Shown here: positions 1-9,694 of the stretch, piece after piece
How positions within the stretch are numbered: the first letter of the stretch is position 1
Layout: each line of letters starts with the position of its first letter
Source: Spirodela intermedia
Lineage: Eukaryota > Streptophyta > Magnoliopsida > Alismatales > Araceae
DNA: 64,000 bases
NCBI GenBank assembly: GCA_902729315.2
Contig: LR746277.1
Coordinates: 1,183,001-1,247,000 of the forward strand
Reading direction: 5' to 3'
Program-made: the position numbers and the translations under genes
The notes under the pieces: generated by a model
What the model was told of the DNA's origin: nothing
Databases searched by the model: none
Seen by the model: the letters and a program-made list of their open reading frames with translations, nothing else

Positions 1-646
1 ATTTTCGAAATATTTGTGACTTCTAGGGGCATTCTGAAATTTAATAGGCCCATATGGAAAATTTAATTAATCATACTAAAATTGCTCAAGGGTTGGAAAA
101 ATAAGCAGAGAATGGGATGGGGAAATGGAATCCCAATTCTCACTAAAAATAACCCAATTTCTAAGCAGTTTGATTCGTAACTGCTCCCAATCGATTCTCG
201 ATCTAATTAGAGCATAAAAACTTCCAATTGAGCGCACAGAAGGCATCATTCTTTCTCCTCTCGTTGGGCGACAAACTGTGGTATTCTTCTAGCTCTTCTT
301 GGAGTTCTTGTGCCATTTTGTAAGTTAAATCTGATTTATCTTCATTTTCGAATTCATTTTCTCGATTCTTTTGGTGACAGATAGAGGAATCGTGGAAGGA
401 ACTAATTTCTAGGGTTTTTATTCATGATTTCGCTAAAAATCATTCATTCACCTATCCTAGCATCAAAGTGGGGAAATCCTGATTTATGATCCATTTTATG
501 CTTGATTCTTTATGTTTTCAACTTCATACTAGTTCTTTTTTTATTTACAAACTGAATCGTGCAACAAAAACCTGGTTCACCCTAGATTTTCAATTCGTTC
601 ATCTACCTCATCCTCGGTGTTAGAGGGAGGATTTTTGACTCTTACT
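1..646. other. Non-coding left edge, possible 5' UTR exon of an unknown gene
   Basis: I see no coding sequence here. From about 235 to 322 there is a CT-rich stretch ending at a good splice donor (gtaagt at about 321), and an acceptor-like cag is present near 380. This resembles a 5' untranslated first exon on the plus strand, but no protein follows: the next recognisable sequence is a BAHD pseudogene on the opposite strand. The promoter and leader of a gene whose body was lost would explain it, and so would chance. Confidence 0.25.
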
Positions 647-689
647 CTATTTTAATTTCATTTTCTTTATGCTTCTTTTGTTGAATGAA

Positions 690-1452
690 TTCAACGTGGA
701 AACAGCCAGCGCAAACTCCACATCTGATTCTAGCGAGCTCATGACTTCAGGTGGAAGGCAGACCTCCAGGTCGATGCTGCCGCCACCCTCTCGGCCGGGG
801 TACGACCAGATAATCCCATCGAACTGGTTCGCACTCCCGCTACGCAGCCCCGCCGCCTTCCCCCACCCGAAGTCGCACCCGTACAAGTCGAACTGCGGCG
901 AGCTCGCCATCACTATGCTGTGGTGGTCCTGGCCTGAGAGAAGGTACACCGATGGGGACGCCATCCATCCCTCGACCAATCCCCGAATAGCTGCGTGGGT
1001 GTGCGAGGCCACGACTTGATTGAGCATCCCCGCCGCCCAGCCCAGGTCGTTGGCCTGAAGTTTGCCGGCCGTGATGGTGGCGCTGATCGGGTAGATCGAG
1101 TTGCCAAAGTATGCCGGCGGCAACTGCGGGCGTAGCCTTCTCCGATTCTCGGCCATAATGCTGCACCCCACCTTCTGGTCGTCTGGGAGACGTCTGGACC
1201 GGGTAGTGCACCTCCACATCAGTGCCCCGAGAGACTCCGACGCCCGCAGACAAGGGTGATCTGGTCGAGGGTGACGAGGGAGAAAAGATGACCCTTCTGG
1301 ATATAGCCAAATGGAAGCATAGACAAGTCCCACAGCGACAGCTCGCAGCGACGAGGGTGATCCGCGGGAGCTTCACCTCCCACAGCCGCTCCTGGACGGG
1401 GCTTAACGATGCGCTCGGACAAGATGCGGACAACGCCCTTTGCCGAACGCAT
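690..1452 (-). pseudogene. BAHD acyltransferase pseudogene with central deletion
   Basis: This is a paralogue of the intact BAHD gene at 5465-6847. The N-terminal part (start codon at 1450-1452) matches the intact protein up to about residue 58 (KGHLFSL). It then jumps through a short scrambled junction near 1225-1275 to the part starting LGALMWRCTTRSRR, which is in another frame. Roughly 640 bp, about residues 60-275 of the intact protein, are missing, including the catalytic HXXXD motif. The C-terminal part still has CDFGWG but loses homology at about 700, so the normal end and stop are also gone. It cannot encode an active BAHD enzyme. The region upstream (to about 1860) is duplicated upstream of the intact gene, so the copy arose by DNA duplication, not retroposition. 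Confidence 0.85.
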
Positions 1453-1860
1453 GATGCACCTTCTCTCGGCCCCAAAATGACGGCCACTGAGAAACAGGGA
1501 GGAATGGGAGGCTGAAAGAAACCACGACAGTATAAGTTCGGCTCCAAAACCAGGGCTTGTAGAGAAGTTGTTGAGTCGAGACCCGTGATGGAATCTGAAC
1601 CACGGAAAGTTTTTTAAAACATGATGCAGGACGGGTTGATGAAAGGACCAAACAACCCTAAACAAGCAACTACGAGTAGACTCTCACAAAAACTCTAAGA
1701 ATTAAGAGTGTTGACTAAAGTAAGATAAATTACTTTTCAGGAAGATTTCAAACAAATGGATCGACAAGATTAAGAAATTGCTTGTGATTAGGGCACTCAA
1801 CAATCTATAAATTGATCAAGATGAGTGGACTATTTAAGGTTTAGATGCAGATCAAGTTGG
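1453..1860. repeat. Duplicated BAHD upstream region, copy 1
   Basis: This stretch is nearly identical to about 6848-7255 upstream of the intact BAHD gene. Both contain the same GC-poor leader, the block ending in aaagttttttaaaac, and the run of ctctcacaaaaactctaag. It marks the extent of the tandem duplication and probably represents the promoter of the dead copy. Confidence 0.75.
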
Positions 1861-3875
1861 ATAACCCACTTGATAGTAAATACCCACTTGATCCAGATGT
1901 GTTAACATGTTTATCTAAGATTTACAATCTTGAAAATCATCTTACAATTGATAAGGAATCAATCATGAAGTTAAATTGGAAAATAGATTTTTCTTGGAAT
2001 TTCAGGGAATTTATGGGGACATCTTGTAACCATTTTCTAGAAATTTTGAAATTATAAAAATAATTGGAAACAAATGCAGTAATTCATGCCCACATCATCA
2101 AGAGGGCGTGTTAAGGCTTTATAAGCCATGTTAGCATTAATCAACCAAGGAATAGGTCAACATTTTAGGTCATGTCATCAACAAAAGGACATATATGTTA
2201 TTTTCACACTCTATTTTAGCCAAGGAAACAGATGTAAATAATTACAGATTTCATTATTATTGTTGAGATATTACTACATGAAAATCGGAATAAAGTTCTA
2301 GGGCAAAGGGAGGTTTTTTATTTTATGATAAAAAGTAGAAGATTCGAGGAATTTGGGAACTTTACAGGTCAGGTTCTCTCAACGTGATAGGTGGAGACGA
2401 GTGGAGCGATATTGGGTAGGTTGATCTCTCTTTTCACTACATTTATTTTCGTTTCTTCTTAATCCATGGATTGGGTGACAAGCAGATGAAAATATTAAGG
2501 GTTTTGAATCTATTTTTTACCACTTTAAAACTGATTTTACATTTAATTTTGGGTACTCTATTTTTGGGTGACAGACAAGCAGAAGGATGGATGGTGTTTG
2601 TGAATTAGATTTCTCTGTCACTTTGATTATTTTCATTTTAGCTTAGTTCAACTCATTTTAGTCACTTTGACAGTCAAAGGATGTGACTAAGCATTTTAGT
2701 TTGTAGTTTTATCCTTTCCAATTGCTTTTCATTCAATTTTCTTAATGCGACAATATTTTGTTCTTAGGTGATATTTTGGGACAGGTTTGTGTATTTTTAT
2801 TTTTTGTTTTTCTTGATATTTCAATGTTTCTAATGAAATTTAACTTAATTATGATCAATTAAAACAATTTAATGCAATATATTAATTTGAGTTCTATACA
2901 TATTCGAATCAAAATCATTTTCTCATTTTCCACCAATGGAGTTGCTCTATTGGTAGATGATTTTCAGTTTTCATTTTATTTTCAGTAGTTATTTTTAAAA
3001 TTTTAGTTTCTCTAATGATTTCTTTTTTAGTTGAGATCATTTGGATTGATTTATTTTGAAAAATTATTTAGTTTGGTTTTATGGGGATTCAGCTTAAATC
3101 ACTTTCCATTTGTACACCAATAGGGTGATCATTTTTTTTACATTTACCTTTCTATTATTTTTTTTGATTTTATTTAAAATATTTTTCAGGTCTTAAGTCA
3201 TTTATCAATCATGAATATGGTAACATATCAAAATTCGAAGATTTAGAACTCAAGTAATTTGGAGAATATTATTTTGTTTTTTAATGCTTGTTTATTTATT
3301 ATTTTTTTAATAAATTATTTAGAATAAAAAAATCATATTGAGATTGATCATCATCCCTATGGACAATCTAACTTCGGTAAAATTTATTTTAATTATTATT
3401 CTGAATTCAGTTTATTTCAAATTTGATTGTTTTGTTTGTAATGATCAAAGTGATATCATTATTGTCTAGAAAATCATGTTTGACATTTATGTAAAGTTTG
3501 CATACACTTTATTAATTTCAAGTCAAAATCTTTGGCAACTTATGATGTAAAATGATTCATTTTCTTTTTGTGATAGTTTCTGTAGATATTAGCAATTTCC
3601 ATAACAATATACAAAGTAATAACTCTTCATATTGTAATTAGTCTGTTTAACTAATTTAACATCATGAGTCACAAATATACTTGATAAATTCCCATCTAAA
3701 CTTTTACTAATATTATTTCACATTATAATCAATAATTTTCATGTTCAATCTCTTATCATATATATCTTGAACTAAGAAATTTTAATTTTTTTAATTAGTC
3801 TTAAACTTATTTGGTATCATCAAAATATCATGTATTTTAATACTCCAATATAATCAAGGCAACGGGTCATACTAC
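1861..3875. other. AT-rich stretch without recognisable genes
   Basis: This is low-GC sequence with many short T and A runs. The only sizeable open frame (1845-2057, 70 aa) resembles nothing I recognise. Because a minus-strand LTR and primer binding site follow at 3876-4234, part of this stretch may be the non-coding interior of a truncated LTR element, but no gag or pol was found. Confidence 0.4.
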
Positions 3876-4234
3876 TTTGATACCATGTTGAGAGTGAGAA
3901 AAGAGGAGAAAGTCGATTTGCTACCGTTGTTTTCATCATCCCCCTCATTAGGGTTAAATGGCTTAACTCAAAGCGGGGAAATTTTACAATGATAGCCTTA
4001 CAATAAATTAGTCACAACAACTATTCATACAGCTGCTTCAACTATCCATACAACTAACCGGCAGCAATTCGAATATTGCCAGATGGATGCCACCAACTAC
4101 TACTCTTGACAGCATTTCAAATGTTTAAAATTCATCTTTGTTAAAGATAATTATATTGATAAACTTATGTTCCCCAAGCTGATGACGATGGGCTGAAAAG
4201 GGATATGATAACCTGTTAACACGATGCAGCAACA
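3876..4234 (-). mobile_element. Copia-type LTR with abutting tRNA-Met primer binding site
   Basis: On the minus strand the sequence from 4234 to 3886 begins TGTTGCTGC and ends CTCTCAACA, so it has TG...CA ends extended to TGTTG...CAACA. It is followed at once by TGGTATCAAA (3885-3876), a primer binding site for initiator tRNA-Met that is common in Ty1/copia elements. It is about 349 bp long. No second LTR or coding region is visible, so this is a truncated element. Its outer end lies exactly against the 3'-flank homology of the neighbouring BAHD fragment. Confidence 0.55.
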
Positions 4235-4298
4235 GGACCACTCCACGGAGAGAGCCTGCTAGGCAATTGAGACCACAGGCGGAGTGTAGATTTTCGAA

Positions 4299-4749
4299 TC
4301 ATTCATAGTTTCCCGCCATGGCAACAACCTGCGCAAACTCTACGTCTGATTCTAGCGAGCTCATGACTTCGGGTGGAAGGCAGGCCTCCAGGTCAATGCT
4401 GCCGCCACCCTCTCGGCCAGGATACGACGTGACCTTCCTATCGAACTGATTCGCATTCCCGCAGCGATGGGGCGAGTCTGTCATCAATACGTTCTGTCTG
4501 TCAACGCTTGAGACGAGGTGCAGCGATGGGGACGCCATCCAGCTGTCAATCATTCACCGAATAGCCCGCATTCGTGTGCGAGGCAACTCTCTGATTAAGT
4601 ATCCCAGCCACCCAGCCGAGGTCGTCGGCCGGAAGTTCGTCGGCCGTGGTCGTGAAGACAATCCCACTGAGACCGAGTTGCCGAAGTACGCCGGCAGCAG
4701 CTGCGACCGTAGCCTTCTTCGATTCTCCGCCCATCAGGGCGCACCCCAC
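4299..4749 (-). pseudogene. C-terminal BAHD acyltransferase fragment, frameshifted
   Basis: This corresponds to roughly the last third of the intact BAHD protein at 5465-6847. One frame (4749 to 4546) reads GGESKKATVAAAAGVLRQLG and onward. The other (4553 to 4299) holds GWMASPS-like sequence and ends with the family's LPPEVMSSLESDVEFAQVV. A frameshift lies near 4550, and the DFGWG segment has been lost by a small deletion (SPHRCGNANQFD). The 3' flank from about 4235 also matches that of the intact gene. The 5' two thirds, with the HXXXD motif, are absent. Confidence 0.85.
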
Positions 4750-4850
4750 GGAGCAGGAGCAGCAGGGGGGGGCCCGATCAGGGGCTAGGCCCCTTCAACT
4801 GAGCTGCAGGAGCTCCACTTAACAGCATCACCGCCGATTGTACGTCCTTC

Positions 4851-5100
4851 GTGTGGAGAGACGTAAAAAATGAAGTTGTGTCTTTATTAACTTTCAGCAA
4901 AGAAAGAGAACTTTCTACTCAGATTGTTGCCTTTCAATCTGACTGGGGTGGAGAGTTTCAATCTCTTCACCATCATTTGAAAAAATGTGGTATTCAGCTT
5001 CAAGTTTCCTGTCCCTACACAGCAGAACAAAACGGAACAGCAGAAAGAAACTAGAGACATCTTATCGAAACCGCATTAGCTTTTCTCCGATTATCTTGTA
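4851..5100 (+). pseudogene. Ty1/copia integrase fragment
   Basis: The plus-strand translation contains VAFQSDWGGEFQSL, then CPYTAEQNGTAERN, and after a stop RHLIETALAFL. These are the second catalytic Asp region and the QNGxAERKHRHIxE block of copia integrase cores. Only this part of pol remains, interrupted by a stop codon. It is a fragment of a copia element lying between two BAHD copies. Confidence 0.8.
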
Positions 5101-5247
5101 AATCGGAGAAATGCGAGATCGACTTAAAATCAAAAATAGAAGTAGGGAAGAGGTTGGAGAAGAGATAGAAAGGAAAAACACTTCAGAAAGGAGAATATTT
5201 CCAGGAAAAAAGGAAGACACATTGTTCATACGAGGCATCCATGGAAC
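5101..5247. other. Purine-rich sequence, unassigned
   Basis: This A- and G-rich stretch lies between the integrase fragment and the solo LTR. A 72-aa open frame crosses it (5111-5329) but runs on into the LTR and resembles no protein family, so I do not call it a gene. Confidence 0.4.
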
Positions 5248-5420
5248 TGTTGAAAATAGAAAAAAAACCTCGTCACGAAGGACAGAGGGAAGAACGACGG
5301 AAACCGCCTCAACATTTATTCAACTGTAACCCCCATTACATAGGGAGTAACGATACACAACTTTTACCAAAACACCCTTAACTAATTACATTATTTCCCT
5401 ACGACCTAGAACTTCCAACA
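5248..5420 (-). mobile_element. Solo copia-like LTR with perfect target duplication
   Basis: This 173-bp segment has TGTTG...CAACA ends and is flanked by the perfect 5-bp repeat GGAAC (5243-5247 and 5421-5425). On the minus strand it is clearly related, over its whole length, to the 171-bp LTRs of the element at 32639-36322; shared blocks include aagggtgttttg, ctccctat and cgtgacgaggtttttt. It is therefore a solo LTR left after recombination, inserted just downstream of the BAHD stop codon. Confidence 0.8.
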
Positions 5421-5464
5421 GGAACCACTCCACGGAGACCACAGACGGGAGGTAGATTTTCGAG

Positions 5465-6847
5465 TCATTCACCGTTTCCCGCCGTAGAAACAACCTGCGC
5501 AAACTCCACGTCTGATTCTAGCGAGCTCATGACTTCGGGTGGGAGCCAGACCTCCAGATCGATGCTGCCGCTACCCTCTCGGCCGGGGTACGACCAGATA
5601 AGCCCATCGAACTGGTTCTCACTCCCGCTGCGCAGCCCCGCCGCCTTCCCCCACCCGAAGTCGCATCCGTACATGTCGAACTGCGGCGAGTTCCCTATGA
5701 TTATGCTGTGCCGGTCCAGGCCTGAGATTCGGTACACCCAAGGGGACGCCATCCACCCCTCGGCCATTCCCCGAATAGCTGTGTCGGTGTGCGAGGCCAC
5801 GACGTGATTGAGCATCCCCGCCGCCCAGCCCAGGTCGTTGGCCAGAAGTTCGCCGGCCGTCGCCGTGAAGGCAATCACTGAGAACGAGTTGCCGAAGTAT
5901 GCCGGCGGCAACTGCGGCCGTAGCCTTCTCCGATTCTCGGCCGCCAGACTGCATCCGACCTTCTGATCGTCTGGGAGACGTCTGGACCGGGTGGTGCACC
6001 TCCACATCAGTGCCCCGAGAGCCTGCAAGGAGGAGATTTTGACCGTGCCCCGCTCTTCGTTGGCTCTCGCCTTGAGCTGGCCTATGGACGCTCCCGTGAA
6101 TTGGAATATCTTCTTTCTCAGCGGCGGAGGAGAGAACCTCTCGATGAACTGATCTTCGTGAGTAAAGGGAAACCTGATGGGGGACCTACCATCGGCGAAC
6201 CACCTCTCGAGCACCGGCGGCTTGGAGAGGTGGCCGCTGCCATCCGCCTTGGAACGCGAGATCTCGGCCCACGCGTTGAGGAAGTGGCAGAAGGAGGTGC
6301 CGTCGCCGACCAAGTGGTTGAAAGAGTACCCCAGGAAGAAGCCGTCCTCCAGCTTCGTCAGCTGGACAGCAAGCAGGGGAAGGGACCGCCCGTCGTAGTT
6401 GATGGCCCCGTCCATCGGAAAGAAATCGCTAACGAAGCTGGGCACGTCTTCTGAGGGGGCCAGGACATCAGCTACGGTGACACCATCGGCAGTGGCAAGG
6501 AGAAATCCGGCCCCCTGGTCGTCGCAGTCGATGTGAACGAACATCCCCCGCCCATCGGCATCTATCTCAGTCGCAAGGCGACCGGCGAGGGGGTAAAAGT
6601 GCCAGAGCGCGATGGACAGAGAGGAGTTGAGGCGCTCGACGATAACTTCGACCGGAGGATCGCCTGAAGGGAGGGAAAAAAGATGACCCTTCTGGATATA
6701 GCCGAACGAAAGCATAGACAAGTCCCACAGCGACAGCTCGCAGCGACGAGGGTGATCCGCGGGAGCTTCACCTCCCACAGCCGCTCCTGGACGGGGCTTA
6801 ACGATGCGCTCGAACAAGATGCGGACAACGCCCTTTGCCGAACGCAT
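5465..6847 (-). CDS. BAHD-family acyltransferase
   Basis: An intact, intronless 460-aa frame of normal length for a BAHD enzyme. These cytosolic proteins transfer acyl groups from acyl-CoA to alcohols or amines of specialised metabolites. The catalytic motif HLVGD is at residues 178-182 and the structural DFGWG motif at 396-400. Other conserved blocks are YPLAGRL at 85-91, a central LGALMWRC near 277-284 and NRRRLRPQLPPAYFGN at 305-320. The frame is open 24 codons further upstream, but I chose the Met at 6847 because the following MRSAKGVVRILFERIVKP matches the usual BAHD start and the extra residues do not. The type of sequence (LSLWDLSML, AENRRRLRPQLPPAYFGN) resembles the uncharacterised acetyltransferase/EPS1-like subgroup of BAHD proteins. 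The substrate cannot be told. It is the only intact member of a local cluster with two broken copies. Confidence 0.88.
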   Translation of the reverse strand: MRSAKGVVRILFERIVKPRPGAAVGGEAPADHPRRCELSLWDLSMLSFGYIQKGHLFSLPSGDPPVEVIVERLNSSLSIALWHFYPLAGRLATEIDADGRGMFVHIDCDDQGAGFLLATADGVTVADVLAPSEDVPSFVSDFFPMDGAINYDGRSLPLLAVQLTKLEDGFFLGYSFNHLVGDGTSFCHFLNAWAEISRSKADGSGHLSKPPVLERWFADGRSPIRFPFTHEDQFIERFSPPPLRKKIFQFTGASIGQLKARANEERGTVKISSLQALGALMWRCTTRSRRLPDDQKVGCSLAAENRRRLRPQLPPAYFGNSFSVIAFTATAGELLANDLGWAAGMLNHVVASHTDTAIRGMAEGWMASPWVYRISGLDRHSIIIGNSPQFDMYGCDFGWGKAAGLRSGSENQFDGLIWSYPGREGSGSIDLEVWLPPEVMSSLESDVEFAQVVSTAGNGE

Positions 6848-7570
6848 GATGCACCTTCTCTCGGCACCAAAATGACGGCCACTGAGAACAGGGAGGAATG
6901 GGAGGCTGAAAGAAACCACGACAGTATAAGTTCGGCTCCAAAACCAGGGCTTGTAGAGAAGTTATTGAGTCGAGACCCGTGATGGAATCTGAACCACGGA
7001 AAGTTTTTTAAAACAGGATGCAGGACGGGTTGATGAAAGGACCAAACAACCCTAAACAATCAACTAAGAGTAGACTCTCACAAAAACTCTAAGAATTAAG
7101 GGGGTTGACTAAAGTAAGATCAACTACTTTCCAGCAAGATTTCAAACAAATGGATCTACACGCTTAAGAAATCGCTTGTGATCAGGGCACTCCATAAGCT
7201 ATAAATTGATCGAGATGAGTTGACCTATCTAAGGTTTAAATGCAGATCAAGTGGCTTGTAGAGAAGTTATTGAGCCAAGACCCGTGATGGAATCTAAACC
7301 ACGGAAAGTTTTTTAAAAGAGTTAATATGACGCAGGATGGGTTGATGAAAGGACCAAACAAACCTAAACAAGAAACTAAGACTAGACTCTCACAATAACT
7401 CTAAGAATTGAGAGGGTTGACGAAAGTAAGATCACCTTCTCTTGGCTCCAAACCGACGGCCACTGAGAAACACGGAGGAAAGGGAGGCCGGAAGAAACCA
7501 CGGCAAGAAAACACAAAATGAGAATATGAACCTAATGAGGAGCGCAGGAGATGGAACTTGCGACCGCGTC
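6848..7570. repeat. BAHD upstream region with extra partial copies
   Basis: The region upstream of the intact BAHD gene matches 1453-1860. From about 7255 to 7435 the promoter-proximal block is repeated again, including acccgtgatggaatct and aaagttttttaaaa, with a few changes. At 7437-7505 a fragment matching the segment around the BAHD start (caccttctct, gacggccactgagaaac) appears once more. These are tandem partial duplications of the gene's 5' end. I could not identify a clear TATA box. Confidence 0.65.
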
Positions 7571-8480
7571 AACAGCGCACCGGCCGGAGGCACATTTAGG
7601 AGTTATTTTCTCTATTATTAATTCCGTCTTTTGTGTTGTTTAAGAACTCTATAAATATTCTCCTAATTTTAGTATGTAAAGAGAGAATTTTTTTGCGAGA
7701 ACGGTTTTACTGTTTGTTACTCCGCGATGAAGAGGCTGTAAAGGCTGTGCATCACCGCTCCGTGAAGGGGCGACCGTAAGGTCGTGCAAATCATCCCATG
7801 AGAGAAAGGTCGTGAGACTATCACCTGTCTCCTTCCACCTTATCTTCTCCGCCGCCTCACCATTTCTTTTCTCCTTCTCATCATCACCATTAGCTGTCAC
7901 CATTTCTATTTTCCATCAGTACCATACGACGTACTCATCATTATCACTGCATCTTAACCCATACGCCTTTATCCTCACCAACCCTGCCAACCTCACGAAT
8001 TCACCACCATCAGCCCCAAACTCCACCTCCGCCGTTCCACCATCAGCCCCAAACGCTGGACTGAGTCGGTCAAGCAACATGCAGCTTCTGCCCTCGAATT
8101 ATCATTGGACCGTCGTCTGCTTCAGCATCCGGGTTATTTCTAAACTCTCTATCTTTCCATTTATGACCTATTTGTTCTTCTAGTATGCTTTCTTGCACTA
8201 TTGTCATGGAGTGACCCTAGATAGGTTCCCTGAATACATAGTTGGTGGATAGAGTAAGAGAGAGAACCCACTTGACTCACATTATTCAATTTCTTGACTA
8301 TAGTAGCACCCTAATCTCTAACAATTCTTTAATTGCATCGATCCAATCCTTTTCAATTCTTACTGAATCACTTAGATCTAACTTAATTAACTCCTCTAGA
8401 TTTCTTAAGTCTACTTTAAGAGTCATGCATAGTTCATTAATATAACTTAAGGAAGTACGCCAATATGTCTTTTTGATATG
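7571..8480. other. Intergenic stretch, possible LTR remnant, no gene
   Basis: A TATA-like tataaata near 7650 followed by a leader-like stretch suggests part of an old LTR, but no matching second copy or primer binding site was found. The open frames here (for example 7812-8183) are serine- and proline-rich low-complexity translations without family resemblance. Confidence 0.3.
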
Positions 8481-8485
8481 GGGCC

Positions 8486-8698
8486 TATTACGAGATACCA
8501 TGGAAGGAAGAAAAGGGAAATTTTGACTTAGTCCTTCTCAATACAGTACGCAAATATTTATATTGGAGTCTAATAAACCTTTTTGTTATTAAGAAAAGGT
8601 CTAATAATAAAAACACAAAAGAGGGAAATAAATCTAATAAGAGGACATAAAAGAAAATAGAAGGAAAGCCTAATATAGAAGACTTGTTCTGTGTAACA
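8486..8698 (-). repeat. 3' LTR of the outer copia element
   Basis: This is 213 bp, the same length as the 5' LTR at 28612-28824, and aligns along its whole length, for example acgccaatatttatattgg and aaatagaaggaaagcctaat. The first base pair of the plus-strand end has decayed from TG to TA. Confidence 0.88.
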
Positions 8699-8719
8699 CT
8701 CCCCCTCAAGCTGGTGCAT

Positions 8720-9694
8720 AGATATCATTCATGTCTAGCTTACTCCTTTGTTTGTAGAACTCTATTGAAGAAATGCCTTTTGTTAATATATCAGCAAACT
8801 AATTTGTAGATGAGACATACTTTGTGCAAAACATCCTTGATTTAAGTTTTTCTTTAATAAAATATATGTCTACTTCAATGTGTTTGATCTTGTTATGCTA
8901 AATAGGATCATGTATAATACTTATTGCAGACTAATTGTCACAGAACAAGGTAATCAAACCTTCCATAGGTATTTGTAAGTCATTTAGTATACTCTTTATC
9001 CAAATGCCTTCACAAATCCCAACAGCCATAGCCCTAAATTCCACTTCAGCACTTGATCGAGCCACAACTCTCTATTTTTGGCTTCGTCAAGTGATTAAAT
9101 TTCCTCCAATGAGATAATAATGCCCAATAGTAGAGCGCCTATCATCAACTGAACCAGCATAATCAGCATCAATATAGATGCCTACTATAGGAAAATCTTC
9201 CTTTTTAAACAAGATTCTCATGCCACTTGTTCCTTAAGAGAGACTAAGACTCGTTGAGTAGCTTGATGATGCACCTCCCTAGGGTCATGTATTTGGCTGA
9301 GCACTCCAATTGAGTAAGCAATATCCTATCTAGTATGGGATGGATAAATTAATTTTCTCACTAGCCATTGGTAAGACCCCTTATCTATTTGATTGTTCTC
9401 CTTTGAAGCCTCAATATAATTCTTCACTTCAATTGGTATACAAGCTGGTTTACAGTTACTCATGCTTGTATATTTGAGTAAATCAGTAATATACTTTCTT
9501 TGAGATAGGAATAAATTTTCATGAGGGTAAGCTACCTCAATTCTCAGTAAGTATTTTAATTGTCCCAACACTTTGATATCAAAAACAACTGTTAATTATT
9601 TTTGAAGATAAGTTATTTCTTGCATATCATCTCTAGTGACAACTATATCATTGACATATACTAGTAAGATCATCATTTTTCTTGAATTATATCA
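8720..9694 (-). pseudogene. Copia reverse transcriptase C-terminus and RNase H remnant
   Basis: The minus strand encodes a YVNDIVV version of the YVDD catalytic box near 9660-9640. After that come LGQLKYLLRIEVA, LFLSQRKYITDLLKYT, CKPACIPIE and YQWLVRKLIYPSHTR (9571-9326), the standard copia order after the catalytic box. RNase H-like sequence follows down to the polypurine tract, with stops. The reverse transcriptase is cut at 9694/17154 by the inserted gypsy element. Confidence 0.88.

Noticed and set aside
5619-6005. Arg/Gly-rich frames overlapping the BAHD gene on both strands
   Set aside because: They are alternative-frame shadows of the GC-rich BAHD coding sequence; only the frame with HXXXD and DFGWG is real.
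8298-8501. Small minus-strand frame with Leu/Asp-rich protein
   Set aside because: It crosses the end of the outer copia LTR and its target duplication, so it is not a single evolutionary unit.
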